A stretch of 64,000 bases of DNA from Bacteroidota bacterium (GCA_029781865.1 JAKOVW010000053.1:244312-308311), one strand, 5' to 3'. Shown: positions 43,960 through 54,015, counted from the stretch's first letter. Numbers and translations are program-made. The notes: a model not told the origin generated them from the letters alone.

Positions 43960-45633
43960 ATGAAAAAAGCTTTACCCTTATTTCTAATCATTCTGTTTTT
44001 TGTCAATTGGTCCTCCTCCCAATCGCAGCGAAAAGTACTGATTGAGCATTTCACTCAGGCGTCCTGCGGACCTTGTGCCGCCGTTAATCCTATCATCGAT
44101 CCGATAATGGACCGCAATCAAAGTAAATTGACACGAATCTCACACCAGGTTAGCTGGCCGGGTGTTGACCCCATGAATAAAGACAATCCGGGCGATGTGC
44201 AAAATCGCGTCAACTACTATGGCATTAATGCAGTTCCCGATGTTTTTATGGATGCCTATAGTTCAGGAAATCCCACCGCTACCATTACTGATGCAACGAT
44301 TCAAAATGAGTGGTTGATTCCATCTCCTTACGAAATGAAAATCGTCAACAAAGTTTTACCTGACTACAATTCCATTCAGATTGATATCACCGTAAAATTA
44401 ACAGCTGCCATAAGTGGAAATCCAATTCTTAGAGTTGCAGCTTTGGAAAAAGTAATCAACTGGACCACTCCTCCGGGATCAAACGGCGAAAAAGTATTTT
44501 ATCACGTTTTGAAAAAATTCATTCCAAATACAAATGGAACTTCAATTGCAGAAATCAATCAGATTGGTCAATCCAAGACTTATACGTTTTATTACAAATT
44601 TGATAAACTGTATGATTTTAAAAACCTGGAAACGGCTGCATTCATTCAAAATGATGCTACTAAAGAAGTTTATCAGTCTGAAAATGCTTTGGTTGTATAC
44701 ACTCAATCTCCAGGTGATGATGCCGCTATCAAATTATCCAATGCGACAGGCGTCTTTACCGATAGTATTGTTTGCGGTACTCATACAACTCCCATTGTTA
44801 AAGTGATCAACACCGGCAACAAATCAATTACTTCTCTGGATTTTACATACAGTGTAAACGGTGGCACTTCTTCGAGCTATCATTGGACCGGTAAACTGGA
44901 TTATCTGAAAGAAACAGATATCAAATTACCCGGAATAACATTCACTCCTTTTAAAGATTACAACCAGATGAAACTGGAAATAACGTCTGTCAATAATGTT
45001 GCCGATTACAATACGATAAATAATATTGCCAATCTGAAATTCTACTCGGCTCCTTCTACTACCCTGAGCTCAACTTTTGAAATGAAACCAGGTACGCAAC
45101 CTTCAATGCTGAGTTTCGTCATCCGCGATGAAAACAATGCAGTGATTCTTCAGGATGGTCCATTCACCAGCAACGCTACTAAAACCTATCCATTAAATCT
45201 GGATCAGGACAAATGCTATCGCGTATATACTACCAATGGTACTGCTTCATTAAACGGTACTTATAAAGTCTACGACAATCAGAATGTTACGATATTTCAG
45301 CAAAGAGTAATAGGGATTGGCACTGTGGATCGCGATTTTGGTACATTTGCATTAACCACCGGTACACAGGATGAAAATTCCGTTTCGGCATTTAGCATTT
45401 ATCCTAATCCCGCAAATCAATTGATCACCCTGAATTATACTACTGCAAATCCTGAAACACATATTTTACACATTTCAGGTATCTCCGGTAATCTGATTTT
45501 ATCTAAAGAACTAAAATCTGTTGCCGGAAATAATACATTTGATATCAACATCAGCTCATTGAAAGATGGAATTTATTTTGTAAGTCTTTATTCGAGTAAA
45601 GAAATGAAGACCACTAAATTGATCGTTCGATAA
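43960..45633 (+). CDS. Omp28-like protein with T9SS type A sorting domain
   Basis: 557 residues. Signal peptide (PLFLIILFFVNWSSSQ) followed by a thioredoxin-like Omp28 domain (about 23-230) with an active-site-like C36-G-P-C39 in FTQASCGPCAAVNP. A beta-rich middle region follows (VTAA, KVINTGNKSITSLDFTYSVNGG) and the last 80 residues form a T9SS type A domain (SIYPNPANQLITLNYT, ending TTKLIVR). Omp28 proteins of Porphyromonas are surface adhesins; here the CGPC motif suggests redox or disulfide handling outside the cell (inference). Related in architecture to the frameshifted gene at 29415. Confidence 0.9.
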   Translation: MKKALPLFLIILFFVNWSSSQSQRKVLIEHFTQASCGPCAAVNPIIDPIMDRNQSKLTRISHQVSWPGVDPMNKDNPGDVQNRVNYYGINAVPDVFMDAYSSGNPTATITDATIQNEWLIPSPYEMKIVNKVLPDYNSIQIDITVKLTAAISGNPILRVAALEKVINWTTPPGSNGEKVFYHVLKKFIPNTNGTSIAEINQIGQSKTYTFYYKFDKLYDFKNLETAAFIQNDATKEVYQSENALVVYTQSPGDDAAIKLSNATGVFTDSIVCGTHTTPIVKVINTGNKSITSLDFTYSVNGGTSSSYHWTGKLDYLKETDIKLPGITFTPFKDYNQMKLEITSVNNVADYNTINNIANLKFYSAPSTTLSSTFEMKPGTQPSMLSFVIRDENNAVILQDGPFTSNATKTYPLNLDQDKCYRVYTTNGTASLNGTYKVYDNQNVTIFQQRVIGIGTVDRDFGTFALTTGTQDENSVSAFSIYPNPANQLITLNYTTANPETHILHISGISGNLILSKELKSVAGNNTFDINISSLKDGIYFVSLYSSKEMKTTKLIVR

Positions 45634-45650
45634 TCTGATTGAACAGAAAT

Positions 45651-45684
45651 AAAAAACCCTCTGAAAAAATTAAGAGGGTTTTTT
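45651..45684. terminator. Bidirectional intrinsic terminator
   Basis: Stem AAAAAACCCTCT (45651-45662) / AGAGGGTTTTTT (45673-45684) with a ten-base loop, between two convergent genes and with T runs on both strands. Confidence 0.88.
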
Positions 45685-45738
45685 ATTTCAATTAGAAACG
45701 ATTGGTTTCTGCATATTGAGGTTCCATTCGATTCTGTT

Positions 45739-48519
45739 CTAAAAATTAATTCCCAGTCTGGCAAATAATTTTCTTCCGTTACCACCCATTTGTACAGCAT
45801 CCCAAGGTCCTCCTGTTTCATTATTATAAGCCCAGCTTGCAGCTCCTGAAACATAAGCCAAGTCAGGGTGTACATTCCATAAATTATCTGCACCAAGATA
45901 TAATGTGGCTGCTTTGCACAATTTGACAGATGCAAAAATATCCTGAACCCATCTGCGGCGGTATTTGTATTCATCGTTCACACGAACAGATGTATCGTCA
46001 TCAGTCGGAACCTGTGGAAACAGCGTCATGCCATCTCCGTATCCCAATAGCGTAACTTCTCCAAAATAATTCAGCCTTGAACCTACAGAATATCTTCCCC
46101 AACTATATTCCAGGCTTAAGCCAAATTTAGAATTGGGTGCTGAAGCAAGTAAAAAGTATTGTTCACGTTTATTGTAAAAATTTTCACGATTGCTTTCTGT
46201 TGTGTTGAGCGTTTTTGGAACATTAATATTATCGATATTCATCTTTTGTGCATTTCCGGTAAATAAAAATTTAAGATTGCCGGAAGCGCATTTATGGGAA
46301 TATTCCAATACGACATCTACACCCGAATTAGTGGTATTCACCGCATTTGCAAAAAACTGTGCCTGTGCCACTTTTAAGGCTTTTAATGTATCCGTAAAAG
46401 CACTTGGCAACGTATTGTCATCCGCTAAAAAATATCCGGATAATACCACGCGATCTTTCACTTTAACCTGATAGGCATCTATGGAAAAGATAAGGTTATT
46501 CATTGGCCGAATACTCACTCCCAAACTAACATTGGTCGAAACTTCCTCTTTCAATTCAGGAATGCCTGCTGCTTTTGTGATCGGGCTGTAATTAGGAGCT
46601 ATTTTTACTTCTTTAATATTTCCACCTTCAACGGTAGTAAATGTCGAACTAAAATTGATTTGCTGTAAAGATGGTGCTCTGAATCCGGTACTGATCGATC
46701 CTCTGATAGACGTAATAGCATCTACTTTATATCTGGCTGCCAGTTTATAATTGTCCGTGAATCCAAAATCAGAATAGTTTTCTAAACGTATAGCGCCTGC
46801 CAATAAAAATGATTTGGTAATATCGGCTTCGACATCTGCATAGAATCCAAACGTGTTTCTTGTTGCATTAACGGCATCACCAGGTTGATACCCAGGAAAT
46901 CCTTGTGCCCCAGCTGCAACATACTTCGTTTCTCCATCGCTATTGATGTAACTTTTACCAGGATTGTAATTGTGATACGAAGCGGTTTCACCTGCAAATA
47001 ATTCATACTTTTCTGATCTGTATTCAGCACCAAATGCCAAATGCAATCCACTCCATACAGATGCAAATTCCTTCCCTATATTGAAGTTAGCGGTATTTTG
47101 AGAAAACTTAAAACCACCATCATCAAAATGTGTTTTAGCAGGACCTAGACTCGCATTAAATGTTTGGTCCCCAAAAAAATGAAATTCATTTTTCCCGTAA
47201 GTATCACTTAAATCCCATTCCCAACCAGAGCTTAAGCTACCTTTAATTCCGCCTGTCGCACCAATATCAGAGATCTCAGTTTGAATATGCGGGTTATAAT
47301 AATAACTACTGTCCTGTGCAAGTTTCATGATACCTGGAACCACAATCAAATTGAAATTATCATCTGTGGGAAATCGTTCCTTATTGCCAGATCTCCTGGT
47401 AAATGCAAATGCATCTGTTTTCTTAAAATTATAGCCTCCATTTCCATAGACACTTAATTTATTGTTGTCCTGAAGAGGCAACTCAAAATTGACCATTCCG
47501 CCATAAGCATCAACAGATCCATCTCCATTTGCTCTTCTGTAGATATTGAATGGAAGCACATGATTCGGATCCTGACGATAGGTTTTACCTATACTGGCAT
47601 AATCTCCTCCAATGTTAACAAAGCCTCCTTTATCGCCAAGTTTGAATCCATAGTTCAAACCTGCACTAAAAGTCTTGCCATCCAGTTTATTATCATATTC
47701 ATTATAACCCTGATCTTTGGCAAGAATGGTATTGTATTTATCATCATAATTAGCTGCATAGCCGACATGCCCGGTTAGTTGATTAATATTCTTTTTCAAA
47801 ATAATATTCATCACACCGGCTATTGCATCAGATCCATATTGAGCAGAGGCACCATCCCTTAAAATTTCGATCCGGTCAATAGATGACTGTGGAATGGCAT
47901 TTAAGTCGGTACCGGAATTTCCACGACCTTTAGTTCCGAATACCGAAACAAAAGCAGTTTGATGTCTTCTCTTACCATTGATTAAAACAAGAGTCTGATC
48001 AGGTCCAAGTCCACGAAGCGTACCCAAATCGATGTGATCTGCTCCGTCTGAACCGGATTGTTTGGTATGATTAAAAGAAGGCGTTGCTGAATTCAGCAAT
48101 GACGTTACATCCATTTTGGAAGTTGGAAACTGAGTTTGACTAATCTGGATAACATCCACCGGAACGGGCGTTTCCGTTTTTATCCGGTTGGCTCTTCTCG
48201 AACCGACCACGACCACCTGATCTAAGGCAGTTATTGATGTTTCCAAAACAAGGGAAAGTTCTTTAGCTGAAAAATCCGTGACTTCTATGGGATTATATCC
48301 AACCATATTCACCTGGATTTTCTGACCACTATTCACTTTAATTGAAAATTTACCCTCTGCGTCAGTAATGGTACCCATAGTTGTCCCAGGGATCAATACT
48401 GAAGCACCGATCAAGGGAGCACCGGTAGCATCTTTGACTTGTCCGCTTACCATTTTTTGTGCATTCATATAGGCGAGCACCCACATGATCAATACCAAAG
48501 TAAAATGTAATTTTTTCAT
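45739..48519 (-). CDS. TonB-dependent receptor
   Basis: 926 residues. Signal peptide (FTLVLIMWVLAYMNAQ), CarboxypepD_reg-like domain (about 23-100; GQVKDATGAPLIGASVLIPG), plug (about 110-245; TPSFNHTKQSGSDG, LRGLGPDQTLVLINGKRRH and SIDRIEILRDGASAQYGSDAIAGVMNIIL) and a long barrel ending in the aromatic residue F of LFARLGINF. The RGLGPDQTLVLINGKRRH type is typical for Bacteroidota receptors of the iron-complex and small-organic-ligand group rather than SusC with its lipoprotein partner; indeed no SusD gene is adjacent. Substrate unknown. The 440 bp upstream hold a minisatellite. Confidence 0.95.
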   Translation of the reverse strand: MKKLHFTLVLIMWVLAYMNAQKMVSGQVKDATGAPLIGASVLIPGTTMGTITDAEGKFSIKVNSGQKIQVNMVGYNPIEVTDFSAKELSLVLETSITALDQVVVVGSRRANRIKTETPVPVDVIQISQTQFPTSKMDVTSLLNSATPSFNHTKQSGSDGADHIDLGTLRGLGPDQTLVLINGKRRHQTAFVSVFGTKGRGNSGTDLNAIPQSSIDRIEILRDGASAQYGSDAIAGVMNIILKKNINQLTGHVGYAANYDDKYNTILAKDQGYNEYDNKLDGKTFSAGLNYGFKLGDKGGFVNIGGDYASIGKTYRQDPNHVLPFNIYRRANGDGSVDAYGGMVNFELPLQDNNKLSVYGNGGYNFKKTDAFAFTRRSGNKERFPTDDNFNLIVVPGIMKLAQDSSYYYNPHIQTEISDIGATGGIKGSLSSGWEWDLSDTYGKNEFHFFGDQTFNASLGPAKTHFDDGGFKFSQNTANFNIGKEFASVWSGLHLAFGAEYRSEKYELFAGETASYHNYNPGKSYINSDGETKYVAAGAQGFPGYQPGDAVNATRNTFGFYADVEADITKSFLLAGAIRLENYSDFGFTDNYKLAARYKVDAITSIRGSISTGFRAPSLQQINFSSTFTTVEGGNIKEVKIAPNYSPITKAAGIPELKEEVSTNVSLGVSIRPMNNLIFSIDAYQVKVKDRVVLSGYFLADDNTLPSAFTDTLKALKVAQAQFFANAVNTTNSGVDVVLEYSHKCASGNLKFLFTGNAQKMNIDNINVPKTLNTTESNRENFYNKREQYFLLASAPNSKFGLSLEYSWGRYSVGSRLNYFGEVTLLGYGDGMTLFPQVPTDDDTSVRVNDEYKYRRRWVQDIFASVKLCKAATLYLGADNLWNVHPDLAYVSGAASWAYNNETGGPWDAVQMGGNGRKLFARLGINF

Positions 48520-48647
48520 AATTTGGTTTTTTGTTTAACAATTGATGAAGTGAAGATAGAAAAATATGAAATAAGTGAAAAGAATTATAAACGAAGAGTT
48601 CTGATCCATAAATCAATAGAGCAGGATTATGCAGAAGAGCGATAAAC

Positions 48648-48811
48648 GATGAGTTAGGAGTGAGGAGTTAGGAGTTAGGAGTGAGAAGTTAGGAGTGATG
48701 AGAGATGAGTTAGGAGTCAGGAGTGAGGAGTTAGGAGCTAGGAGTGAAGAGGGATGAGTGATGAAAGATGAGTTAGGAGTGAGGAGTGAGAAGTTAGGAG
48801 TCAGGAGTGGA
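48648..48811. repeat. Period-7 minisatellite, locus 3 (AGTTAGG/AGTGAGG)
   Basis: About 23 heptamers, alternating AGTTAGG, AGTGAGG, AGTGATG and related variants without shift of register. It is the longest of the three loci and lies between two minus-strand genes. Confidence 0.9.
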
Positions 48812-48900
48812 TGTAGGATAAATATTGAGGGATGGGTGATTAGCGTCAATATTTTGTGCAATGGTTAATCCGGAAGAAGGTCCCTGTATAAGAGCAATAA

Positions 48901-48933
48901 AAAAAGGCCATCACAATAAAGTAATGGCCTTTT
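48901..48933 (-). terminator. Intrinsic terminator of the PA-domain gene
   Basis: Stem AAAAGGCCAT (48902-48911) / ATGGCCTTTT (48924-48933) with a 12-base loop; on minus it is followed by a T run (complement of the A run at 48899-48905). It lies 28 bp behind the stop. Confidence 0.85.
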
Positions 48934-48960
48934 ATAAATTTTTAAACTGGACGTTTAATT

Positions 48961-50769
48961 TTACTTGATAACTTCAAAAGAAGCTTGTTTGAATCCTTTA
49001 TCCGTTCTTACCAGTAAGTGATACAATCCATTATTCAAATTCTGAACATTGAATCTTGCTTTGAATTCTTTTCCTGGATTTTTATCCACACTCTGGAAAA
49101 TGATTTTTCCGGAATTATCCAGAACTTCATAAATCACTTTTGAATTTATTTCATTCAATACTAAATCCACTACGAATTTATCTTTAACAGGATTTGGATA
49201 TAATTTTATCTGCGCTTCCTGATCGGTCAGTTGCTTACTATCCACTTTCAGATTTGAAAAGACCATTGAAGCTGCCAGTGGTGCGGATAATCCTGTAAAA
49301 CGGAAAGATGCATTATCAATATCCGGAACACCGGTATTTGGATCATAACCAGTGATACCTAAATAAGGCAGATCATCAATTCTAAGAGTACCTGCATTTG
49401 TTTTCACGGTATTGTCACACAAATAATCGATTCCTTCATCAAAGCCGAAAAATGGGGTTTCCGGACCACTGTAACGCACACCGATGAAAACACCAAAATT
49501 GTTATCCGGAATGGTAAATCCATCATTTCCGGTATTAAAATCCTGAATCGGAACTCTTGCAATAGCTGAAGTCCTCGTATCTGCAGCATCAAATGTATAT
49601 GTACCCAATGCCAGATAACTAAGTTCATCATTTGTGGCATCTCCATCGCCATTAGCATCATTCCAACCATAGAGGTTAGCCTCTGCTACCAGACCACCTA
49701 AAATAGAAGGAGAACTAACTGCCATATTGAATAAGATGGTATCCAGTTTGCAATCTTTGCAATAAGGAATGGTATATCCTGAAATATACTCTGCATTGGT
49801 ACCATCACTTCTTCTGTAACTGGTAGTAATAAAAGGATCTCTTCCGTTTGCAGCAAGTCTGGCTTTAGAGAAAATATTATTAGTCAGATAGAACTCGGAT
49901 ACTGCAGTATTATCTGCAATGGCTGCTTCAGAACTATCAGAAGTAATGGTATAAGCAATGCTTCCTTTTCCAACTTTATCTGCAAAACCCAGAATACTTT
50001 TTGACTCCAGAATAATATCATTCGTAGAATCCACTTCTACGGTAATACCAGGATCAGAAGTTTTGTTATAAAATTGGGTACTACTGCCTCCATTAGGAGT
50101 ATAGCTGATTTTTGCATTCAGCTTCACACCCGTTCCAAGATTTTGTCCTTTGTTGGTAACACTAGCGCCCGGGGTGATTACAAAATCATCATCAGCCCTT
50201 AACCAGGCCAATGGAAAAGAACCAAAGGGTGCATGACAAATTCCAGCACGGTTGTTAGTCGATAAATCATTTGGAAATCTGATATTTCCAAGACAGAAAT
50301 TTACAGTAGCTCCACCGGCAATGGCAGCTTTGATTTTCACACCATCTTCATAAGACAGCATCACTGTAGGAATGGTGACATCAGCACCATTTGAACCGGC
50401 ACCCATTCCCTGTACACCAGCACCGGGTACATTATTGAAAATGATACAAGCCTTAGCGCCTGCGAGCTGACCGTTATAAGCCTTCAAGCTGAAATTACAG
50501 GTTCCACGATCGATAAGTACGAACTTACCCACCAGATCAGCTGCATTTAGAATATTGGGATCACAGCCTAATGTTGGATTACTTGAAGCATCCTTAATCA
50601 CTACAGCATCTCCACACCAAACATCAGAAGTTAAATCAGGTCCGAATTGTGCGGTTCCATATGTGTAGACCCCGGCTAGAGACGGGGGAGAATTTATAAC
50701 AACAGCCTGACTGAAGCCAGCCGCTGATATAAATAGTAAAGCAAACAAATTGAGTAAAGCTTTCTTCAT
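48961..50769 (-). CDS. PA-domain protein with T9SS type A sorting domain
   Basis: 602 residues. Signal peptide (NLFALLFISAAGFSQ), then a protease-associated (PA) domain (about 45-160) recognisable by LVGKFVLIDRGTCNFSLKAY and GAKACIIFNNVPG with the closing IPTVMLSYEDGVKIKAAI. Middle region: beta-rich, of unknown type, with Asp-rich loops (NDANGDGDATNDE near residue 370). The final 80 residues are a type A sorting domain (IKLYPNPVKDKFVVDL, ending QASFEVIK). PA domains mediate substrate or protein interaction in proteases and receptors; no protease domain is seen, so it is probably a surface-binding protein. Confidence 0.9.
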   Translation of the reverse strand: MKKALLNLFALLFISAAGFSQAVVINSPPSLAGVYTYGTAQFGPDLTSDVWCGDAVVIKDASSNPTLGCDPNILNAADLVGKFVLIDRGTCNFSLKAYNGQLAGAKACIIFNNVPGAGVQGMGAGSNGADVTIPTVMLSYEDGVKIKAAIAGGATVNFCLGNIRFPNDLSTNNRAGICHAPFGSFPLAWLRADDDFVITPGASVTNKGQNLGTGVKLNAKISYTPNGGSSTQFYNKTSDPGITVEVDSTNDIILESKSILGFADKVGKGSIAYTITSDSSEAAIADNTAVSEFYLTNNIFSKARLAANGRDPFITTSYRRSDGTNAEYISGYTIPYCKDCKLDTILFNMAVSSPSILGGLVAEANLYGWNDANGDGDATNDELSYLALGTYTFDAADTRTSAIARVPIQDFNTGNDGFTIPDNNFGVFIGVRYSGPETPFFGFDEGIDYLCDNTVKTNAGTLRIDDLPYLGITGYDPNTGVPDIDNASFRFTGLSAPLAASMVFSNLKVDSKQLTDQEAQIKLYPNPVKDKFVVDLVLNEINSKVIYEVLDNSGKIIFQSVDKNPGKEFKARFNVQNLNNGLYHLLVRTDKGFKQASFEVIK

Positions 50770-50958
50770 AATCGTATAGTTTAAATGAACGATAAATTTA
50801 CAATCGATTAACGAAAGAAAAAGTAAGATGTGAAAATAAAATTTTATATAATATGTATAACATTGAAATACAATTATTTAATCCTATTTATTGCGAAAAT
50901 AGTTGCTGTGTATTTCGACGCCCAACCATTTGGCGAATTCCAGTGAAATGAATACCTT

Positions 50959-51924
50959 CTAAAGCTTGGCAATATGCTGCTGAATGGTCTTTTGAATTAG
51001 ATCCTGAATATTCTGAAATTCAAAATGAATGGATTCGAGAATTGCCGATGGCTCATAGGTAAATTTGGCAAATGAGTTACGGATTGTTTCCGGAGTAATC
51101 ATTAATGGATTGCGTTGGTGTAGAGCTCTAATCGAATCCTGGAACGAAATAGCCCGGGCTTGCCAATAATTGGCCTGTCTGGAAATTGATGTCAGATGAA
51201 GCTGCGCCGCAATTTCGTTCAGAAATTCCTTGTACGAAATAACTTCCGCATTAATCAGAATCTGAGTTGCCCTTATTTCATTTTTACAAATTAGAGATAT
51301 GATCCTGGCTACATCTTCTACCCCTACCACACCTAAATTACCGGGCGGGTAATAGGACAATCCTGATTTCACCCGACCAAAAACCTGCATCGAACTCTTC
51401 TCCCAACTCCAATCACCAATCATTAAACTGGGATAAACGATACAAACATTCAGTCCTTCGGCAGCAGCTCTCCAGATTTCGAGCTCCGCAAGAAATTTAG
51501 TTCTGGCATAAAAAGAATTAAATACCGGATTCCCTGTGGATTTTAAAGCTATATGTCCGGGAGCACCCGATCTTATCAATGTCGATGCAGAACTTACATA
51601 AATGAAATTTTTGATACCAGAATGCAGGGCGCTGTTGACCAGATCCCTGGTGGCTATATAATTTGAAAGTATGAGTTTGTTTTTATCTTTTCTTTGATAG
51701 GATATGAATCCTGCAGCATGCACTATAGTATCTACATTTAACAAGTCGTTTTCGTATGAAACAGGGTCCAGTAAATCCCCTTTAACCCATTTGGTTCCTT
51801 CAATAGCTGCAGATGTGGCCCGGAACAAAGAGCTGCATTCAAATCCATCTGAAATCAATTGCTTAAGAATATGAGATCCGGCAAACCCTGTACCACCAGT
51901 AATAAAAACTTTATTATTTTGCAT
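50959..51924 (-). CDS. NAD-dependent epimerase/dehydratase (extended SDR)
   Basis: 321 residues. Rossmann motif FITGGTGFAGSHIL (8-21), the D-L-L pair after the third strand (KGDLLDP), VHAAGFISYQ, and the catalytic Ser-Tyr-Lys set: VSSAS (about 110-114) and Y-A-R-T-K (about 139-143). A later PSLMIGDWSWEKSS segment is typical of extended SDRs such as dihydroflavonol-reductase-like proteins. Substrate is unknown. It overlaps the cytochrome c gene by 11 bp, so the two are co-translated; a shared redox role is possible. Confidence 0.88.
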   Translation of the reverse strand: MQNNKVFITGGTGFAGSHILKQLISDGFECSSLFRATSAAIEGTKWVKGDLLDPVSYENDLLNVDTIVHAAGFISYQRKDKNKLILSNYIATRDLVNSALHSGIKNFIYVSSASTLIRSGAPGHIALKSTGNPVFNSFYARTKFLAELEIWRAAAEGLNVCIVYPSLMIGDWSWEKSSMQVFGRVKSGLSYYPPGNLGVVGVEDVARIISLICKNEIRATQILINAEVISYKEFLNEIAAQLHLTSISRQANYWQARAISFQDSIRALHQRNPLMITPETIRNSFAKFTYEPSAILESIHFEFQNIQDLIQKTIQQHIAKL

Positions 51925-52240
51925 GCATTGATGAATCAGCCAATTGAATAGTATACTTTGCTACCTGGCGAATTTGATTAGACGTCAAGGTGTTTTTAAA
52001 AGCGGTCATCGTATTCCGGCCTTCAGAAATAACCAGAATTCGCTCATCCAAAGTTAAACCGGATAAGCTTAAATCCCTGGCACCATTAACCATCAAACTA
52101 CCATTTATTCCATGACAATTCACACAATAGGTTTTAAAAGTTGCAGACCCGGAATCCGCGCCGGCCTGATCAGCTGACTGACATGATAAAACACTTATAA
52201 AAGCGAGGATGCCAACGATCCAAAGTATTCTCATTTTCAT
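51914..52240 (-). CDS. Class I cytochrome c lipoprotein
   Basis: 108 residues. A lipoprotein signal (WIVGILAFISVLSC, Cys20) is followed by a linker and a small cytochrome c domain with haem motif C39-V-N-C42-H43 and the likely distal ligand Met78 in RNTMTAFK. It is anchored in the membrane facing the periplasm and carries single electrons. It lies in a two-gene operon with the SDR protein, with an exact -7 box upstream. A start at the second Met (MRIL, 52234) is also possible. Confidence 0.92.
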   Translation of the reverse strand: MKMRILWIVGILAFISVLSCQSADQAGADSGSATFKTYCVNCHGINGSLMVNGARDLSLSGLTLDERILVISEGRNTMTAFKNTLTSNQIRQVAKYTIQLADSSMHAK

Positions 52241-52265
52241 TCCCCTATTGTTGAACTAATTAGTG

Positions 52266-52273
52266 CAAAAATA
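52266..52273 (-). promoter_or_regulatory. Putative -7 box (TATTTTTG) of the cytochrome c-SDR operon
   Basis: Exact TAnnTTTG match on minus, 25 bp ahead of the cytochrome c start. Confidence 0.5.
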
Positions 52274-52598
52274 GTTTTACTATGGTTAATTTCTGAAAAG
52301 TTCTTTGAGCTTATGATGCATTTCAGCGACTTCCTGATAAACAGAAAGGCCCTTAGATGAAGATAAGCACGAAAATCAATTGAACGGAATTGGGAATGCC
52401 TGAATGAACAAAGCGTAAAACCTGGAGTTAATGCAACATTAATAATTAAACAAGGCTTACCGTTTTGATCAGAAGCATTAATTGTTTTTAATAAAATAGT
52501 TTGATGCTTCCCGTTTCAATTCCTGATAAATTGACATTTTTCAATATTAACAACCTGTAGGCAAGAATAAAATTACCTTAATCCAATAATTCAACGTA
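52274..52598. other. Divergent intergenic region upstream of the tolC-like gene
   Basis: No gene, RNA or repeat recognised. A TTGACA word at 52531 is present, but Bacteroidota do not use that -35 consensus. Confidence 0.45.
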
Positions 52599-53978
52599 AT
52601 GCAAATCAGATACCTAATTGTTAGCATTTCTCTTTTTGTATTTAACTTATTACCAGGGCAAAAAAGTTTTACTTTAGAACAAGCAGTTAAATATGCTAAA
52701 ACCAATAACGTAAAACTGAAAATCCAGAAAACTGATATCGAAGATGTCGAAGGACAGATCAAAGAATACTATGCAATTGGTTTACCAAAATTATCTGCCA
52801 CCGTTTCCTATAATTATTTCATCAAACTTCCAACCAGTATCTTTCCCGACTTTTTAAGTCCGGCAGTTTATAATATCTTATTTGACGAAAATGTTTTGCC
52901 AAGAAGAGATTTAAAATCAAACCCGGGAATTCCAGTTGCATTTGGAACCAAAAACAATTTAAGCGCTAATCTCAATTTTAATACCCTGTTGTTTGATGGT
53001 AGTTTTTTTGTCGGCCTGAAAGCACAAAAACTGTATAAAGAATTAATTACTAAACAAATTAATCAATCTGAATCCGAACTGACTTTTCAGGTAACCAAGG
53101 CATATATGGCAGCATTGGCTATCCAGGAAAACCTGAAGCTTGTTGAGAAAAATATTTCCAATCTTCAAAAAGTCAAAAAAGAAATAGCTGAAATTTACTC
53201 TGCCGGATTGATTGAAAAGCTGGATGTAGACCGCATCGAACTATCACTTCAGAATTTGACTACTGAAAAGGAAAAACTGGACCGGATTTCTTCCATCACT
53301 CTGAATGTACTTAAATTCCAAATGGCTTATCCCATATCTGATGATATTCAACTGAGTGAACAATTGAATGATGTGTTGAATAAATCGTATGTGGAAATTA
53401 TGGATCCTTCTATCCGCCTGAATATTCAGCAAAGACCGGAATATCCTGTTATTGCGCAAGGACTTGAACTTGCAGCTATAAATATTAAACGGTATAAAGT
53501 GGCGTATATGCCCAGCCTGTATGGTTTTGCGAGTTTTCAGGAAAGTCTGCAACGAAATAAATTATTTGACTCAAATGACAATCCCTGGTTTCCAACCGCC
53601 TATGCCGGTTTGAATTTAAATATTCCCATTTTTGATGGATTCGATAAGAAAGCAAAAATCATGCGGGCGAAAACACTTCACAACAAAACCAAGCTGCAAC
53701 TCACCGAATTCGAAAATGCTGCACAACTTGAATTTGAAAATGCAAAGACACAATACTTGAATGCCAGTGTTACTATTGAATCGAGAAAAAAATCACTTTC
53801 CCTTGCTCAAAAAATTTATGAAACATCTCAGGTCAAATTTAAAGAAGGTATAGGTTCAAGTCTCGAAGTCACCTCTGCTGAAAGAGACGTCTATCAATCG
53901 CAGGCGAATTTATTGGATGCTCAAATTAATTTGATCAATGCAAAAGTGGATCTCGATAAAAGCCTGGGCAAACTCTAG
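52599..53978 (+). CDS. TolC family outer-membrane protein
   Basis: 459 residues. Signal peptide (LIVSISLFVFNLLPGQ) and two homologous helical halves (about 25-230 and 235-459), each with the long coiled-coil pattern and a strand-rich membrane part; conserved pieces include FTLEQAVKYAKTNNVKLK, PKLSATVSYNYF, LNFNTLLFDG, LNLNIPIFDGF and KFKEGIGSSLEVTSAERDVYQSQANLLDAQINL. TolC proteins form the exit duct of efflux and type I secretion systems. The usual partner genes (membrane fusion protein and RND or ABC pump) are absent; pdxH follows 98 bp later, so this copy is an orphan. Confidence 0.9.
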   Translation: MQIRYLIVSISLFVFNLLPGQKSFTLEQAVKYAKTNNVKLKIQKTDIEDVEGQIKEYYAIGLPKLSATVSYNYFIKLPTSIFPDFLSPAVYNILFDENVLPRRDLKSNPGIPVAFGTKNNLSANLNFNTLLFDGSFFVGLKAQKLYKELITKQINQSESELTFQVTKAYMAALAIQENLKLVEKNISNLQKVKKEIAEIYSAGLIEKLDVDRIELSLQNLTTEKEKLDRISSITLNVLKFQMAYPISDDIQLSEQLNDVLNKSYVEIMDPSIRLNIQQRPEYPVIAQGLELAAINIKRYKVAYMPSLYGFASFQESLQRNKLFDSNDNPWFPTAYAGLNLNIPIFDGFDKKAKIMRAKTLHNKTKLQLTEFENAAQLEFENAKTQYLNASVTIESRKKSLSLAQKIYETSQVKFKEGIGSSLEVTSAERDVYQSQANLLDAQINLINAKVDLDKSLGKL

Positions 53979-54015
53979 GATTCATGCTTTTAGAAATGAG
54001 TATTCTCTTTTATCT

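Noticed and set aside
48613..48861. 82-codon open frame on minus full of SLLTPNSS repeats
   Set aside because: It is the translation of the period-7 minisatellite; the repeat is in register at the DNA level, not the protein level.
52531..52536. TTGACA as a sigma-70 -35 box ahead of the tolC-like gene
   Set aside because: Bacteroidota primary sigma factors use -33 TTTG and -7 TAnnTTTG; no matching -7 box lies downstream.
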